Assembly (NCBI GenBank): GCA_903867305.1
Contig: CAIPQU010000115.1
Span: 1 to 64,000 of the forward strand
Origin: an uncultured beta proteobacterium
Lineage (GTDB): Bacteria > Pseudomonadota > Gammaproteobacteria > Burkholderiales > Burkholderiaceae
Length of the DNA stretch: 64,000 nucleotides
Direction: 5' to 3'
Of the stretch, positions 33,818-44,741 are shown in pieces. The position numbers were made by a program, and so were the translations under genes. Within the stretch, counting starts at the first letter, position 1, and each line of letters begins with the position of its first letter. Below the pieces are notes generated by a model, which saw only the letters and a list, made by a program, of their open reading frames with translations, was not told where the DNA came from and made no database searches.

Positions 33818-34809
33818 CTCATCTTCCAAACATCTGGGTTGATCAGATTGGGCGGGCGTTGATTCTTTAAACCTGCAATTAAGTTATCTATCGCTAAATG
33901 CATCATCGCTAAACGCGTCTTTTTGGTAGCGCTTCCAATGTGCGGTGCTAGGACAATATTGGGAACCTCAAGCAAACGTGGATTAACATCAGGCTCCCCC
34001 TCAAAAACATCGAGGCCTGCAGCAAAAATCATCTGGTTTTTAAGTGCTAAAGCTAATGCATTTTCATCCACAATGCCTCCCCTAGCAATATTAATGAGGG
34101 TAGCAGTAGGCTTCATCATTGCTAACTCCTTTGTCCCAATCAAATGATGGTTTTCTGGCACATATGGCATCACTAACATCACGTGATCCGCGCGTTGCAA
34201 CAACTCTTCTTTAGATACGTAAGTCGCCTGACAAGCTTGCTCAATTTCTGGGGAGAGCCGTGAACGATTGTAATAAATGACTTCCATCCCAAATGCCAAG
34301 GCACGCTTGGCAATCGCTTGTCCAATCCGCCCCATACCCATGATCCCGATAGTGGAATGATGGATATCAACACCCAGCATACCTCCTAGGGACCAATTTT
34401 TCCAGTGACCATCGCGTAACCATCGTTCACTTTCTGACAATCGCCGAGCGGCTGCCATGAGCAACATAAATCCCATATCAGCGGTAGTGTCAGTCAGTAC
34501 TTCCGGAGTATTCGTCGCTAAAATACCTTTTTTCGTTAAAGCCTGTACATCAAAGTTATTAAAGCCTACCGCAATATTTGATACTACTTTTAACTGCTTG
34601 GCAAACTCTAATGCTTTAGCATCGATACGCTCACTTCCGGTGACTAAAGCTCCATCCGCCGACTTTAATCGTTCCATTAATGCTGCTGGAGCTAATGCCA
34701 AAGCATGATCGTTATAGTCCACCTGAGCAAATTGTTGGAGTCTGTCTAAACCTTCAGGAAAGATTTGTCTTGCCACGAAAACCTTGGGTTGAGTAGAACT
34801 CTGCGACAT
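33814..34809 (-). CDS. D-2-hydroxyacid dehydrogenase (glyoxylate/hydroxypyruvate reductase-like)
   Basis: GIMGMGRIGQAIAKRALAFGM, NIARGGIVDENAL, LAPHIGSATKKTR. Confidence 0.93.
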   Translation of the reverse strand: MSQSSTQPKVFVARQIFPEGLDRLQQFAQVDYNDHALALAPAALMERLKSADGALVTGSERIDAKALEFAKQLKVVSNIAVGFNNFDVQALTKKGILATNTPEVLTDTTADMGFMLLMAAARRLSESERWLRDGHWKNWSLGGMLGVDIHHSTIGIMGMGRIGQAIAKRALAFGMEVIYYNRSRLSPEIEQACQATYVSKEELLQRADHVMLVMPYVPENHHLIGTKELAMMKPTATLINIARGGIVDENALALALKNQMIFAAGLDVFEGEPDVNPRLLEVPNIVLAPHIGSATKKTRLAMMHLAIDNLIAGLKNQRPPNLINPDVWKMS

Positions 34810-34970
34810 GAATTTTCTCCTATTAACGATATCAATTCATTTTAGAGGAAAGATGATCATTACCTAAAGATATAGATATGACGCATCTATCTAAGGAAAA
34901 CTACCTAAGAGAAGCAAAGAACATTTATTTATACGGTAAAATATATTTTTTTACACCACATAAAAAAGCT

Positions 34971-35294
34971 ATGACTTACATTGTCACTGAATCTTGCATT
35001 AAATGTAAATATACCGATTGTGTAGATGTCTGCCCCGTAGACTGTTTCCGGGAAGGACCCAATTTTCTGGTAATCGACCCCGATGAATGCATCGATTGCG
35101 CGGTTTGTGTTCCTGAATGCCCGGTAAATGCTATTTATGCGGAAGATGATGTGCCAGGTGATCAACAACAATTTATATCCTTGAACCTAGAACTCGCTCG
35201 TTCATGGAAGTCCATTACGAAGTCAAAAGGCTCTTTGCCTGAAGCTGAGGAATGGAAAGACGTAAAGAATAAATTAGAACACCTCGTTCGTTAA
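34971..35294 (+). CDS. fdxA: 7Fe ferredoxin FdxA (ORF extends to 34878; ATG at 34971 preferred)
   Basis: [52 protein letters not shown]. Confidence 0.95.
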   Translation: MTYIVTESCIKCKYTDCVDVCPVDCFREGPNFLVIDPDECIDCAVCVPECPVNAIYAEDDVPGDQQQFISLNLELARSWKSITKSKGSLPEAEEWKDVKNKLEHLVR

Positions 35295-35334
35295 TTTTTC
35301 ATTTCAGTAACTGAAATATTTTTTAGGATATTTC

Positions 35335-36402
35335 ATGTCCGAGACTTTATCGTCCCTACCATTAGAATCTATCGAGACCGAGGCAGTCATTATTGGTGCT
35401 GGGCCTGTAGGCTTATTCCAAGTATTTGAATTGGGTCTTCTCGAGATCAATGCTCATGTCATAGACTCCCTTCCCGTTGTTGGTGGACAATGTGTCGAGC
35501 TTTACCCAGATAAACCGATTTACGATATTCCAGCAGTCCCTGTTTGCACAGGGCAAGAACTTACGGAAAACCTACTGCAACAAATCAAACCCTTCCATCC
35601 GACGTTCCATCTTGGACAAGAAGTAGTCGAGCTATCTCAACAAGATGACGGGCGATTTTTCATCCTCACTTCTAAAAATACTCGTTTTTTAACGAAAACT
35701 GTTTTTATCGCGGCAGGTGTTGGGTCTTTCCAACCACGTACCCTTAAAGTAGATGGTATTGAGCAATTTGAAAATACACAATTATTTTACAGTGTCAAAA
35801 ACCCTGACTTATTAGCTAATAAACACATTGTTATTTGTGGTGGGGGTGATTCCGCACTCGACTGGGCTATTAATCTGGTGGGTAAAGCACAAAGCGTGAC
35901 GATGATCCACCGTCGAGAGGGTTTTAAAGCCGCACCCGCCTCTGTTGCGAAGGTGAAAGAGCTTTGTGCTGCGTTGGAGATGCAATTTGAAGTCGGACAA
36001 ATTACTGGCTTCGAAGAAAAAAATCATCGTCTATGTGAAATCAAAGTCACAGGATCCGATGGGCTTACCCGCAGAGTTCCGCTTGATACCCTCTTGGTGT
36101 TTTTCGGACTATCTCCGAAATTGGGGCCAATTGCCCATTGGGGTCTCGATATGGAACGCAAACAACTCAAGGTAGACACTGAAAAATTTGCCACGAATGT
36201 GACAGGGATCTTTGCCGTTGGCGATATCAACACCTACCCTGGAAAGAGAAAACTCATTCTGTCAGGCTTTCATGAAGCGACTTTGGCAGCCTTTGCTGCA
36301 AAAGAATATATGTATCCCGATAAAAAAGTCTATTTGCAATACACCACCACTTCACCAAAATTACACAAAGTCCTTGGTGTAGATACCCCTATTTTCGACT
36401 AA
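35335..36402 (+). CDS. Ferredoxin--NADP+ reductase, thioredoxin-reductase-like type
   Basis: [54 protein letters not shown]. Confidence 0.93.
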   Translation: MSETLSSLPLESIETEAVIIGAGPVGLFQVFELGLLEINAHVIDSLPVVGGQCVELYPDKPIYDIPAVPVCTGQELTENLLQQIKPFHPTFHLGQEVVELSQQDDGRFFILTSKNTRFLTKTVFIAAGVGSFQPRTLKVDGIEQFENTQLFYSVKNPDLLANKHIVICGGGDSALDWAINLVGKAQSVTMIHRREGFKAAPASVAKVKELCAALEMQFEVGQITGFEEKNHRLCEIKVTGSDGLTRRVPLDTLLVFFGLSPKLGPIAHWGLDMERKQLKVDTEKFATNVTGIFAVGDINTYPGKRKLILSGFHEATLAAFAAKEYMYPDKKVYLQYTTTSPKLHKVLGVDTPIFD

Positions 36403-36453
36403 GAAATAGGGTTTTAAGAAGACTCTTCAGATCAAATCTAGTATCGTTTAGGG

Positions 36454-37119
36454 ATGCCTACAGAATACGCATCCCTCATTGATAATTTAATTGCTATCAT
36501 CATTATTGACCTCGTTCTTGCTGGGGATAATGCCATCTTGATAGCGCTCGCCACCAAAAACTTAGAGCCCGCTTTACAGCGTAAAGCAATTTTATGGGGT
36601 TCGTTTGGTGCCATCGTGATTCGTACCATCATGACAATCATGGCAGTGTATCTTTTAAAAATTCCTGCTCTTAGCGCCATTGGTGGCATTGCATTACTCG
36701 TGATTGCTTATCAATTAATCACCGACCAAGATGAGCATGATAATCAAGTTGGCAAAACGAGCTTTTGGGGAGCTATGCGAACCATCATCATTGCCGATGC
36801 AGTCATGGGTATCGATAACGTTCTAGCCGTCGCTGGTGCCTCAGAAGGCAATATTCCACTAGTGATCATCGGACTTCTGATCTGTATCCCCATTGTGATC
36901 TTTGGCAGCCAAGTTGTTTTAAAACTTCTAGAAAGATATCCATGGATTATTTATTTAGGTGGCGCAGTTCTAATCATTACCGGCGTAGAAATGATTGATC
37001 ATGAGAAATTACTCGACCCTTGGTTTAATGATCAAGTACCCTACAACAAATATATATTGATGGTGGTTTCTTTAATCGGTATTTTAGGTATCGGATGGAA
37101 GGCTCGCTCTAAAAAATGA
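36454..37119 (+). CDS. TerC-family integral membrane protein
   Basis: IDLVLAGDNAILIALA, ADAVMGIDNVLAVAGAS. Confidence 0.93.
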   Translation: MPTEYASLIDNLIAIIIIDLVLAGDNAILIALATKNLEPALQRKAILWGSFGAIVIRTIMTIMAVYLLKIPALSAIGGIALLVIAYQLITDQDEHDNQVGKTSFWGAMRTIIIADAVMGIDNVLAVAGASEGNIPLVIIGLLICIPIVIFGSQVVLKLLERYPWIIYLGGAVLIITGVEMIDHEKLLDPWFNDQVPYNKYILMVVSLIGILGIGWKARSKK

Positions 37120-37172
37120 GTCTGTCTTCGAGCGAAATCTTGTAATTCTGTTGATTTAGCCTAAAATAAGTT

Positions 37173-37967
37173 ATGGACTCTTACTTACATATGATGCGCC
37201 ACGTGCTCGATCACGGCGCCAAAAAAACTGATCGTACTGGCACAGGCACCCTCTCAGTCTTTGGTCACCAAATGCGCTTTGATTTGGCCAAGGGTTTCCC
37301 GATGGTTACGACTAAAAAACTACATTTAAAATCAATTATTTATGAACTTCTTTGGTTCCTGCAAGGCAGCACCAATAACAATTGGTTAGCTGAGCGTGGT
37401 GTCTCGATTTGGAATGAGTGGGCCAAACCAGATGGTGAACTAGGTCCAATCTATGGTTATCAATGGCGCTCTTGGCCAACACCTAGTGGTGAACATATTG
37501 ATCAAATTTCTCAAATCATTGATCAAATCAAAAAAACACCTGACTCTCGCCGGATCATTGTCTCTGCATGGAATGTTGCTGATATTCCGTCAATGGCTCT
37601 TGCGCCATGCCATGCTTTTTTCCAGTTCTATGTTGCCGACGGCAAACTATCCTGTCAACTTTATCAACGCAGTGCTGATATTTTCCTAGGCGTACCGTTC
37701 AATATTGCGAGCTATGCTCTGTTGACCCATCTGGTGGCAGAGCAAACAGGACTCGAAGTCGGTGAGTTTATTTGGACCGGTGGTGATTGCCATATTTACC
37801 TCAATCATTTAGAGCAGGTTAATCTGCAACTCTCACGTAATCCATTACCACTGCCAAAACTCGTCATCAAACGCCAGCCAAAAAGTATCTTCGATTACGA
37901 ATATGAAGATTTTGAAGTCGTTGGTTATGAATGCCATCCCGCCATCAAGGCGCCCGTGGCAATCTAA
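37173..37967 (+). CDS. thyA: Thymidylate synthase
   Basis: [41 protein letters not shown]. Confidence 0.98.
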   Translation: MDSYLHMMRHVLDHGAKKTDRTGTGTLSVFGHQMRFDLAKGFPMVTTKKLHLKSIIYELLWFLQGSTNNNWLAERGVSIWNEWAKPDGELGPIYGYQWRSWPTPSGEHIDQISQIIDQIKKTPDSRRIIVSAWNVADIPSMALAPCHAFFQFYVADGKLSCQLYQRSADIFLGVPFNIASYALLTHLVAEQTGLEVGEFIWTGGDCHIYLNHLEQVNLQLSRNPLPLPKLVIKRQPKSIFDYEYEDFEVVGYECHPAIKAPVAI

Positions 37968-37970
37968 TCA

Positions 37971-38474
37971 ATGGAAATCATCATCATCGTCGCAAGATCA
38001 ACCCAAGGCGTTATTGGGAGAGATAATGCCTTGCCATGGCGTTTACCAGCAGATCTTGCCTTTTTTAAAAAACATACCATAGGTCATCCCATCTTGATGG
38101 GAAGAAATACGTGGGAATCCCTCGGCCGCCCCCTTCCGAATCGTCGCAATCTAGTGATTAGTCGTACCAAAGGTTTTGCACCCGAGGGAGCTGAAGTATT
38201 TAGTAGCATTGAGAGCGCTCTAGAAGCATGTGCTAACAGCCCCCAATTATTTATCATCGGTGGTGCGCAGATCTATGAAAAATCGATTGATCTTGCCGAT
38301 AAAATGCTCATTACAGAAGTAGAAATTGATACCGTCGGAGATGTCTATTTCCCAGAATTTGATGAGGAAGATTGGCGCATCACTGAAGTTGAAGAACACC
38401 CAAGCGCACCTGATCCTAAAAACCCTGAGCAACTACTTCCTGCATTTTCGTTCGTTACATACGAGCGTAAATAA
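37971..38474 (+). CDS. folA: Dihydrofolate reductase
   Basis: VIGRDNALPWRLPADLAFFKKHT, MGRNTWESLGRPLPNRRNLVISR. Confidence 0.97.
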   Translation: MEIIIIVARSTQGVIGRDNALPWRLPADLAFFKKHTIGHPILMGRNTWESLGRPLPNRRNLVISRTKGFAPEGAEVFSSIESALEACANSPQLFIIGGAQIYEKSIDLADKMLITEVEIDTVGDVYFPEFDEEDWRITEVEEHPSAPDPKNPEQLLPAFSFVTYERK

Positions 38475-39861
38475 ACTGATCTAGGTCTTTTACGACTTGC
38501 TTGATAACGCTCTGCCAATCCCCTGGAGACTCTTGAAAATAAAGTCTCATTGATGGATACCAGATGGTATCAGTGCGGTTGAGTAACCATCTCCAACAAG
38601 CATCATATCGATTCAATACCCAAACAGGTTTTCCTAAGGCGCCAGCAAGATGAGCGACTGATGTATCGACGGAAATGACTAAATCTAATTGACTGATAAT
38701 CGCTGCTGTATCAGAAAAATCATCAATCATCACATCTAGTAATTGAAACTCACTATCGGGAAAATCTTTTCTGTAAGCATCTAATGCTTGAAGTGACTGA
38801 TGACCTTTTTGCAAATTAATAAAAGTAATTTCTTGTCTACAAAGTTGCTCAAAAAACTTAAGTGGAATATTTCTACGTTGATGTGTCGCCCAATTCTGAG
38901 GCATGGATTCCCTTACCCCACCTTGCCACACCAAACCAATCTTGATCTTACTCTTAGACTGGATGGTAGGTTGCCATTGCCGTATTTTTTGAGGATCAAT
39001 CTGCAAATAAGCATCCCGACAATAATTCTTTTCATCGATATCCAACAGATAAGGAAGACTCATGAGTGGTACTACTAGGTCGATTCCATGCGCCTGCTCA
39101 CTAGCCGCTAGAACTTGATGAACGCCTTCTAAATTGATCAATAAAGTTTGAAGTACATCGGGCACTTGTAAAACAATTCGAGCCCCAAGTTCATGCAAAT
39201 TTTTTGCAAATCGACAAAACTGAATCGTATCACCCAAGCCCTGCTCAGCCATCAACAACATCGTTTTACCCTGAATGGATTCACCTTTTTTCCATAAGTA
39301 AGATGCAAACTCTTTTGGAAAGGTATTCTGCACAAAGTGCTCGTCTTGCAAACGCCACTCAAAGCCCTGCCACCCTTTTTGGAAATTCCCTAATAGCAAA
39401 TGACAAAGACTTAATCCCCAATGAGAATTAGTATGCTGTGGATCTTTTGAGATCGCGCTTTCAAAAGCATGACAAGCTTTTTCAAGTTGTCGCTCTTCAT
39501 ATAAAACAACACCTAAATTATTCAATGCTTGAACCATCTGAGGTGCGTATTGAATAGCACTCTCATAACTTTGACGCGCCTGTTCTAATTGATTTAAATC
39601 TCGTAATATATTTCCACGATTAAGATATGCATCTGCATAATCAGGTTGATGCAAAATGGCTTGATCAAAATAATATAAAGCCTGTGGGAGATCATTCATG
39701 GCTTGGTAAGCCAGTGCACAATTAAAATAAATCGCAGAAGATTGCGGATCGATTAATAAGGCATTTTGATAATGAGCAATTGCCTCTTGATATTGACCTT
39801 TAATAAAAAACTGATTCCCTTGAATCGCAATTTCCTGCGCGTCTTTCATGGAATTGATCAT
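38455..39861 (-). CDS. TPR-repeat protein with C-terminal GT9/heptosyltransferase-like domain
   Basis: Four or more TPR units (YQEAIAHYQNALLIDPQSSAIYFNCALAY...), then LDLVISVDTSVAHLAGALGKPVWVL. Confidence 0.85.
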   Translation of the reverse strand: MINSMKDAQEIAIQGNQFFIKGQYQEAIAHYQNALLIDPQSSAIYFNCALAYQAMNDLPQALYYFDQAILHQPDYADAYLNRGNILRDLNQLEQARQSYESAIQYAPQMVQALNNLGVVLYEERQLEKACHAFESAISKDPQHTNSHWGLSLCHLLLGNFQKGWQGFEWRLQDEHFVQNTFPKEFASYLWKKGESIQGKTMLLMAEQGLGDTIQFCRFAKNLHELGARIVLQVPDVLQTLLINLEGVHQVLAASEQAHGIDLVVPLMSLPYLLDIDEKNYCRDAYLQIDPQKIRQWQPTIQSKSKIKIGLVWQGGVRESMPQNWATHQRRNIPLKFFEQLCRQEITFINLQKGHQSLQALDAYRKDFPDSEFQLLDVMIDDFSDTAAIISQLDLVISVDTSVAHLAGALGKPVWVLNRYDACWRWLLNRTDTIWYPSMRLYFQESPGDWQSVIKQVVKDLDQFIYARM

Positions 39862-39873
39862 GAATAAATCCGA

Positions 39874-41238
39874 TTAAGACCCACCAATCATCATCTCACG
39901 AATCAGTATGGAACCGGACTCTTTTGTACCACGTAAAAGTGTATCTGATCCAATGGCTTCAATATCCAAAAACATTTGTAAAAGATTACCGGCAATCGTG
40001 ACCCCTTCGACAGGATGTTGAATCACACCATTTTCTATCCAGTAACCGAAGGCTCCCCGGGAATAATCACCAGTGACATAGTTCACCCCTTGCCCCATGA
40101 GCTCAGTCACTAATAATCCTTTTCCAATAGATCTTGCTAAGCTAGGTAAATCATCGCCAGGTTTCGTTCTTGTACTCGTTAATTTCAAATGATGCGCACC
40201 ACCGGAATTACCCGTGGTTTTCATTCCCAACTTTCGTGCTGAATAACTTGATAAAAAATATCCATTAACAACTCCCGAAGACACAACCCGACGAGCAAAT
40301 GTTTTGACGCCTTCATCATCAAATGGAGTGCTACCACTTTCACGCAAGCGATGTGGATCTTCATCAATATCGATGTGATTAGCAAATACTTGCTTTCCTA
40401 AACTATTTAACAAGAAACTCGATTGGCGATATAACGCTCCGCCTGAAACCGCTTGTACAAATGCGCCTAATAAACCAATCGCAATCGGAGCTTCAAAGAT
40501 AACAGGACATTTTTGAGTAGGAATTGAGCGCGCACCTAGTCGGGATAATGCGCGTTGCGCCGCATACTGCCCAATCGCCTCAGGATCAGCTAATTCTTGA
40601 GGTAGTCGTGAAGATGAATACCAATCATCTCGTTGCATAGGAGCACCTTTGCGTTTACTAGTACTTGCAATCGGTGCACAAGATATGTAGTGACGAGAAA
40701 AAGGATAGCCGGCTAAAAATCCATTCGTGGTCCCCATCTGAAAATGGGTTTGATTTGCGGCAATCGATGCGCCATCACTATTGGTAATCAATGGGTTAAC
40801 AGCATACGCCGCAGCTTCAGCTCGCTTGGAAATTTCTACCGCTTCTTCAACCGACAAATCCCATGGATGAAACAAATCTAAATCTTTAGGATTTTTTTCA
40901 AGTAACTCTTCTTCTGCAAGCCCCGCAAAAGGATCAGGTGCTGTATATCGAGCAATATCGTAGGCCGCTTGAATCGTACGGTTAATGGAGTCCGGCGCAA
41001 AATCACTTGTACTGGCATTGCCTCGCTGTTTTCCAATGAAAATACTAATACCTAGTGATTTATCAACACTTCGCTCAATGGTCTCTACCTCACCACAGCG
41101 TACTGAAACAGATAAACCATGGCCCTCAGAAACTTCGCAAGCGGCGTCTGTAGCCCCTAATGATTTAGCCTTTTTTAAAGCATCTTGGATGATTTCTTGA
41201 AATTCAAAGGCGGAATATGTAAAGATTTTATTAGTCAT
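39874..41238 (-). CDS. pmbA: Metalloprotease PmbA/TldE
   Basis: DAACEVSEGHGLSVSVRCGEVETIERSVDKSLGISIFIGKQRGNAST, GNSGGAHHLKL. Confidence 0.95.
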   Translation of the reverse strand: MTNKIFTYSAFEFQEIIQDALKKAKSLGATDAACEVSEGHGLSVSVRCGEVETIERSVDKSLGISIFIGKQRGNASTSDFAPDSINRTIQAAYDIARYTAPDPFAGLAEEELLEKNPKDLDLFHPWDLSVEEAVEISKRAEAAAYAVNPLITNSDGASIAANQTHFQMGTTNGFLAGYPFSRHYISCAPIASTSKRKGAPMQRDDWYSSSRLPQELADPEAIGQYAAQRALSRLGARSIPTQKCPVIFEAPIAIGLLGAFVQAVSGGALYRQSSFLLNSLGKQVFANHIDIDEDPHRLRESGSTPFDDEGVKTFARRVVSSGVVNGYFLSSYSARKLGMKTTGNSGGAHHLKLTSTRTKPGDDLPSLARSIGKGLLVTELMGQGVNYVTGDYSRGAFGYWIENGVIQHPVEGVTIAGNLLQMFLDIEAIGSDTLLRGTKESGSILIREMMIGGS

Positions 41239-41268
41239 TCCATTATCATAGCGATAATTTGTAAATTG

Positions 41269-41907
41269 ATGAAAAACCCTATGACAAATACACCTACAAA
41301 TACAGAAAAATCCACCACCGTTCGGATTGGTCTCGTCTCAATCTCTGATCGTGCCTCATCAGGCATTTATGAAGATTTGGGAATACCCGCTCTTGAGTCG
41401 TGGTTAAGTGGGGCTATTTCAAGCCCTTTCGAAGTTGTTACTCAGCTCATTGCAGATGAATCAGCACTCATCACTCAAACACTAATTGAACTCGTTGATG
41501 TACAGCGCTGTGACCTTGTTCTGACAACCGGTGGAACTGGCCCAAGTCGCCGTGATGTAACGCCTGAAGCCACCCTCGCCGCAGCAAGCAGAGAAATGCC
41601 CGGCTTTGGTGAGCAGATGCGACAAATCAGTCTGCGCTTTGTACCAACGGCAATCCTTTCGCGCCAAGTGGGCGCACTTCGAGAAATCGATGGACATAGC
41701 GCACTCATCATTAACCTACCAGGACAACCTAAGGCGATTGCTGAAACTCTAGAAGGTCTCAAGGATCCCGATGGAAAAGTCATGACCCCAGGAATCTTTG
41801 CCGCAGTTCCTTACTGTATTGATCTGATTGGCGGACCTTATATGGAAACCAAGGACAATATCGTGAAAGCTTTTCGCCCCAAATCCGCCCTAAAGCCGAA
41901 AGCGTGA
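41269..41907 (+). CDS. mog: Molybdopterin adenylyltransferase (start 41269 or 41281)
   Basis: IGLVSISDRASSGIYEDLGIPAL, TTGGTGPSRRDVTPEAT, INLPGQPKAI. Confidence 0.92.
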   Translation: MKNPMTNTPTNTEKSTTVRIGLVSISDRASSGIYEDLGIPALESWLSGAISSPFEVVTQLIADESALITQTLIELVDVQRCDLVLTTGGTGPSRRDVTPEATLAAASREMPGFGEQMRQISLRFVPTAILSRQVGALREIDGHSALIINLPGQPKAIAETLEGLKDPDGKVMTPGIFAAVPYCIDLIGGPYMETKDNIVKAFRPKSALKPKA

Positions 41908-41922
41908 ATGGCAGAAATGCCT

Positions 41923-42483
41923 TCAGCTATGGGGGCTTGTGAAAAAATGCTCCCGATAATATCGGAGTTCTTCAATCGATTCGATAATATCGGCATAGGC
42001 TGTATGCGCTTGTTTTTTATTAAAGTTTTTAGCAATCTCTGGTTGCCATCTTTTACAGAGCTCTTTCACGGTTGAAACGTCAATGTTTCGGTAATGAAAG
42101 TACTCTTCTAACTTGGGCATGTATCTCGCCATGAAACGACGATCTTGATGAATCGTATTGCCACACATCGGAGAGATACCCGGCTTGACATGCAAGGCTA
42201 AAAACTCTAAACAGATTTTTTCAGCTTGCTCTTCGGTCGTTGTAGAAGCAAATACTTTATCAATTAACCCTGATTTTCCATGAGTACCTTTATTCCAGGA
42301 ATCCATCGCATCCATTAACTCTTTTTCTTGGTGGATCACGAAGACGGGACTTTCAGCAATAATTTCAAGCTCGCCATCAGTAATAATCATGGCCAACTCT
42401 AATATCCGCTCCCTCTCAGGGTTGAGTCCTGACATTTCCATATCCAACCAAATTAAACGGTCTTTTTTAAGTTCTGTGTTCAA
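41923..42483 (-). CDS. orn: Oligoribonuclease (TTG start likely; ORF extends to 42510)
   Basis: [55 protein letters not shown]; no ATG near the N-terminus. Confidence 0.93.
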   Translation of the reverse strand: MNTELKKDRLIWLDMEMSGLNPERERILELAMIITDGELEIIAESPVFVIHQEKELMDAMDSWNKGTHGKSGLIDKVFASTTTEEQAEKICLEFLALHVKPGISPMCGNTIHQDRRFMARYMPKLEEYFHYRNIDVSTVKELCKRWQPEIAKNFNKKQAHTAYADIIESIEELRYYREHFFTSPHS

Positions 42484-42510
42484 ATCGAATCTCGCTTCTA
42501 TAATTAACAA

Positions 42511-43773
42511 ATGACATTTACTTATATTTTCCTCGCTTTTTTGTTATTGGGACTTTTTACCCAATTTTTCTTGGCACAACGGCAAATGCGCTCAGCCATA
42601 CATCATCAACATCAAGTGCCAGCGGGATTTGAAAACGCCATTTCACTCGCCGATCATCAAAAAGCCGCTCAATATACAACGGCGAAATTAAAACTCAGTT
42701 GGATTGAAACCGTTGCCTCACAAAGCTTGTTGATTACATTGACTTTATTTGGACTTCTTTACACTATTCATCAAGGACTATTACAGTATTTTCCGGCGGG
42801 TGTTTGGCAACAAATTGCGCTCTTAATTGCACTGAGCCTTCTATCAAGCGTGGTTGACCTACCGTTCTCTTGGTACAAACAGTTTCGCTTAGAGGAGTCT
42901 TTTGGTTTTAATCGAATGACGCAAACTTTATTTTGGCTAGATTTTCTGAAGGGTTCTTTACTCAGCCTGGTCATCGGGATTCCTTTGCTTTGGGTAGTCT
43001 TAACCCTGATGCAAGGTGCTGGTCAATTTTGGTGGCTATACGCTTGGGTGTTTTTAGTGGCCTTTATTTTGTTGGCCACTTGGATTGTGCCTGTTTGGAT
43101 TGCACCTCTATTTAATAAGTTCAAACCTCTTGATGATGGCCCTCTAAAGACGTCGATTCAGTTATTACTGGATCGTTGCGGCTTTGTGAGCAAAGGTCTA
43201 TTTGTGATGGATGGTAGCAAAAGAAGTGCCCATGGTAATGCTTATTTCACCGGCATTGGTAAAAATAAGCGTATTGTGTTTTTTGATACCTTGATTGAAA
43301 AATTAAGCCCCCCAGAAATTGAAGCAGTCTTAGCACATGAATTAGGTCACTTTAAGAAAAATCACGTTCGGAAAAGAATGCTCTTGACGTTTCTCATGAG
43401 CCTAATAGGTCTAGCTCTACTTGGTTGGTTGTCTAATCAAATTTGGTTTTATGAGAGTCTTGGTGTATTTCCAGAAAGAGATGGCAATAACGCTGGGCTT
43501 GCCTTAGCACTTTTTTCATTGACAATCCCCGTCTTTACTTTTTTTATCACCCCTCTTGGAAGCCTACTTTCTAGAAAGCACGAGTTTGAGGCCGATGCTT
43601 TCGCCGCTGAAAAAACGAACGCACAAAATCTGGTCTCTGCTCTAATTAAACTCTACCAAGATAATGCGGCAACGTTAACACCTGACCGACTTTACTCAGC
43701 GTTTTACGATTCCCATCCTCCAGCACCGATCCGTATTGCCCACCTCAATCAATTAGGGCAAGCTACTTCATGA
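42511..43773 (+). CDS. M48-family (Ste24/CAAX prenyl protease-like) metallopeptidase
   Basis: [13 protein letters not shown] zinc motif, [10 protein letters not shown], multiple TM. Confidence 0.94.
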   Translation: MTFTYIFLAFLLLGLFTQFFLAQRQMRSAIHHQHQVPAGFENAISLADHQKAAQYTTAKLKLSWIETVASQSLLITLTLFGLLYTIHQGLLQYFPAGVWQQIALLIALSLLSSVVDLPFSWYKQFRLEESFGFNRMTQTLFWLDFLKGSLLSLVIGIPLLWVVLTLMQGAGQFWWLYAWVFLVAFILLATWIVPVWIAPLFNKFKPLDDGPLKTSIQLLLDRCGFVSKGLFVMDGSKRSAHGNAYFTGIGKNKRIVFFDTLIEKLSPPEIEAVLAHELGHFKKNHVRKRMLLTFLMSLIGLALLGWLSNQIWFYESLGVFPERDGNNAGLALALFSLTIPVFTFFITPLGSLLSRKHEFEADAFAAEKTNAQNLVSALIKLYQDNAATLTPDRLYSAFYDSHPPAPIRIAHLNQLGQATS

Positions 43774-43785
43774 TAGGCGCACACC

Positions 43786-44736
43786 TTGGCTAATTCCAAT
43801 GTGCAAGCCCTTCTCGTGGCTTCCTATGGCAGAAATTATTTAGCAAGACCCCTTATCAGCGTTCCTGATCAACCGGAATATCTCGAAGTGCAAGCTCGTG
43901 GAAAAAAACATGAGGTTGCGGTTGGAGATTTGATTGAAGTGCAACGCACTTCTGAACATCAAGGTGTCATCGAGCGTATTTTGCCGCGAAAAAATTTACT
44001 GTTTCGCTCAGACGCTTTTCGATCAAAATCAATCGCGGCCAACGTTGATCAAATCCTCTTGGTGCTTGCTACAGAACCTGGATTTTCGCCGGATTTATTG
44101 GGTAGAGCTGCCATCGCTGCGCAGCATGAAGGTATCGAATTACGCATCCTATTAAACAAAATCGATCTCACAGAAAAACTGGATATAGCGAGAAAACTTC
44201 TCGAACCCTATCAACAATTAGGTATTCCAATCCACGAAATTTCTGCGAAGTTCCATGCCCAGACTTTAGCTCATATTGAGCCTCATTTGGCCGGTAAGGT
44301 CTCTGTTCTTGTGGGTCAATCAGGCATGGGTAAGTCCACCCTGCTAAATCAATGGGTACCAACAGCAGTTGCACAAACTCGAGAACATTCATTGAAATTA
44401 GATACCGGTAAACACACAACCACAGCATGCAGGTATTACGACCTACCATCCTCATGGGGAATGAAAAATCAAATTCTAGGGGCTCTGATCGACTCTCCTG
44501 GCTTCCAAGAGTTTGGGTTAGCCCACCTATCAGAAAGCGAATTACAACACGCCTTCACTGAATTTGAGCCTTTTTTAGGCCATTGCAGATTTCATAACTG
44601 TACTCATGCCCATGAACCGGGTTGTGCAATTCAAGTAGGCTTGTTAAAAGGCGCCATTGCACCAAGTAGGTTACAACTGTTTGGACAACTATTACACGAG
44701 AGTCGCAACGCCGTCATTCAATTGCAACACCACTAA
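43786..44736 (+). CDS. rsgA: Ribosome small-subunit GTPase RsgA (TTG start)
   Basis: Circularly permuted GTPase: LLNKIDL, GQSGMGKSTLLNQW, IDSPGFQEFGL, C-terminal Cys/His zinc motif. Confidence 0.95.
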   Translation: MANSNVQALLVASYGRNYLARPLISVPDQPEYLEVQARGKKHEVAVGDLIEVQRTSEHQGVIERILPRKNLLFRSDAFRSKSIAANVDQILLVLATEPGFSPDLLGRAAIAAQHEGIELRILLNKIDLTEKLDIARKLLEPYQQLGIPIHEISAKFHAQTLAHIEPHLAGKVSVLVGQSGMGKSTLLNQWVPTAVAQTREHSLKLDTGKHTTTACRYYDLPSSWGMKNQILGALIDSPGFQEFGLAHLSESELQHAFTEFEPFLGHCRFHNCTHAHEPGCAIQVGLLKGAIAPSRLQLFGQLLHESRNAVIQLQHH

Positions 44737-44741
44737 TCATG

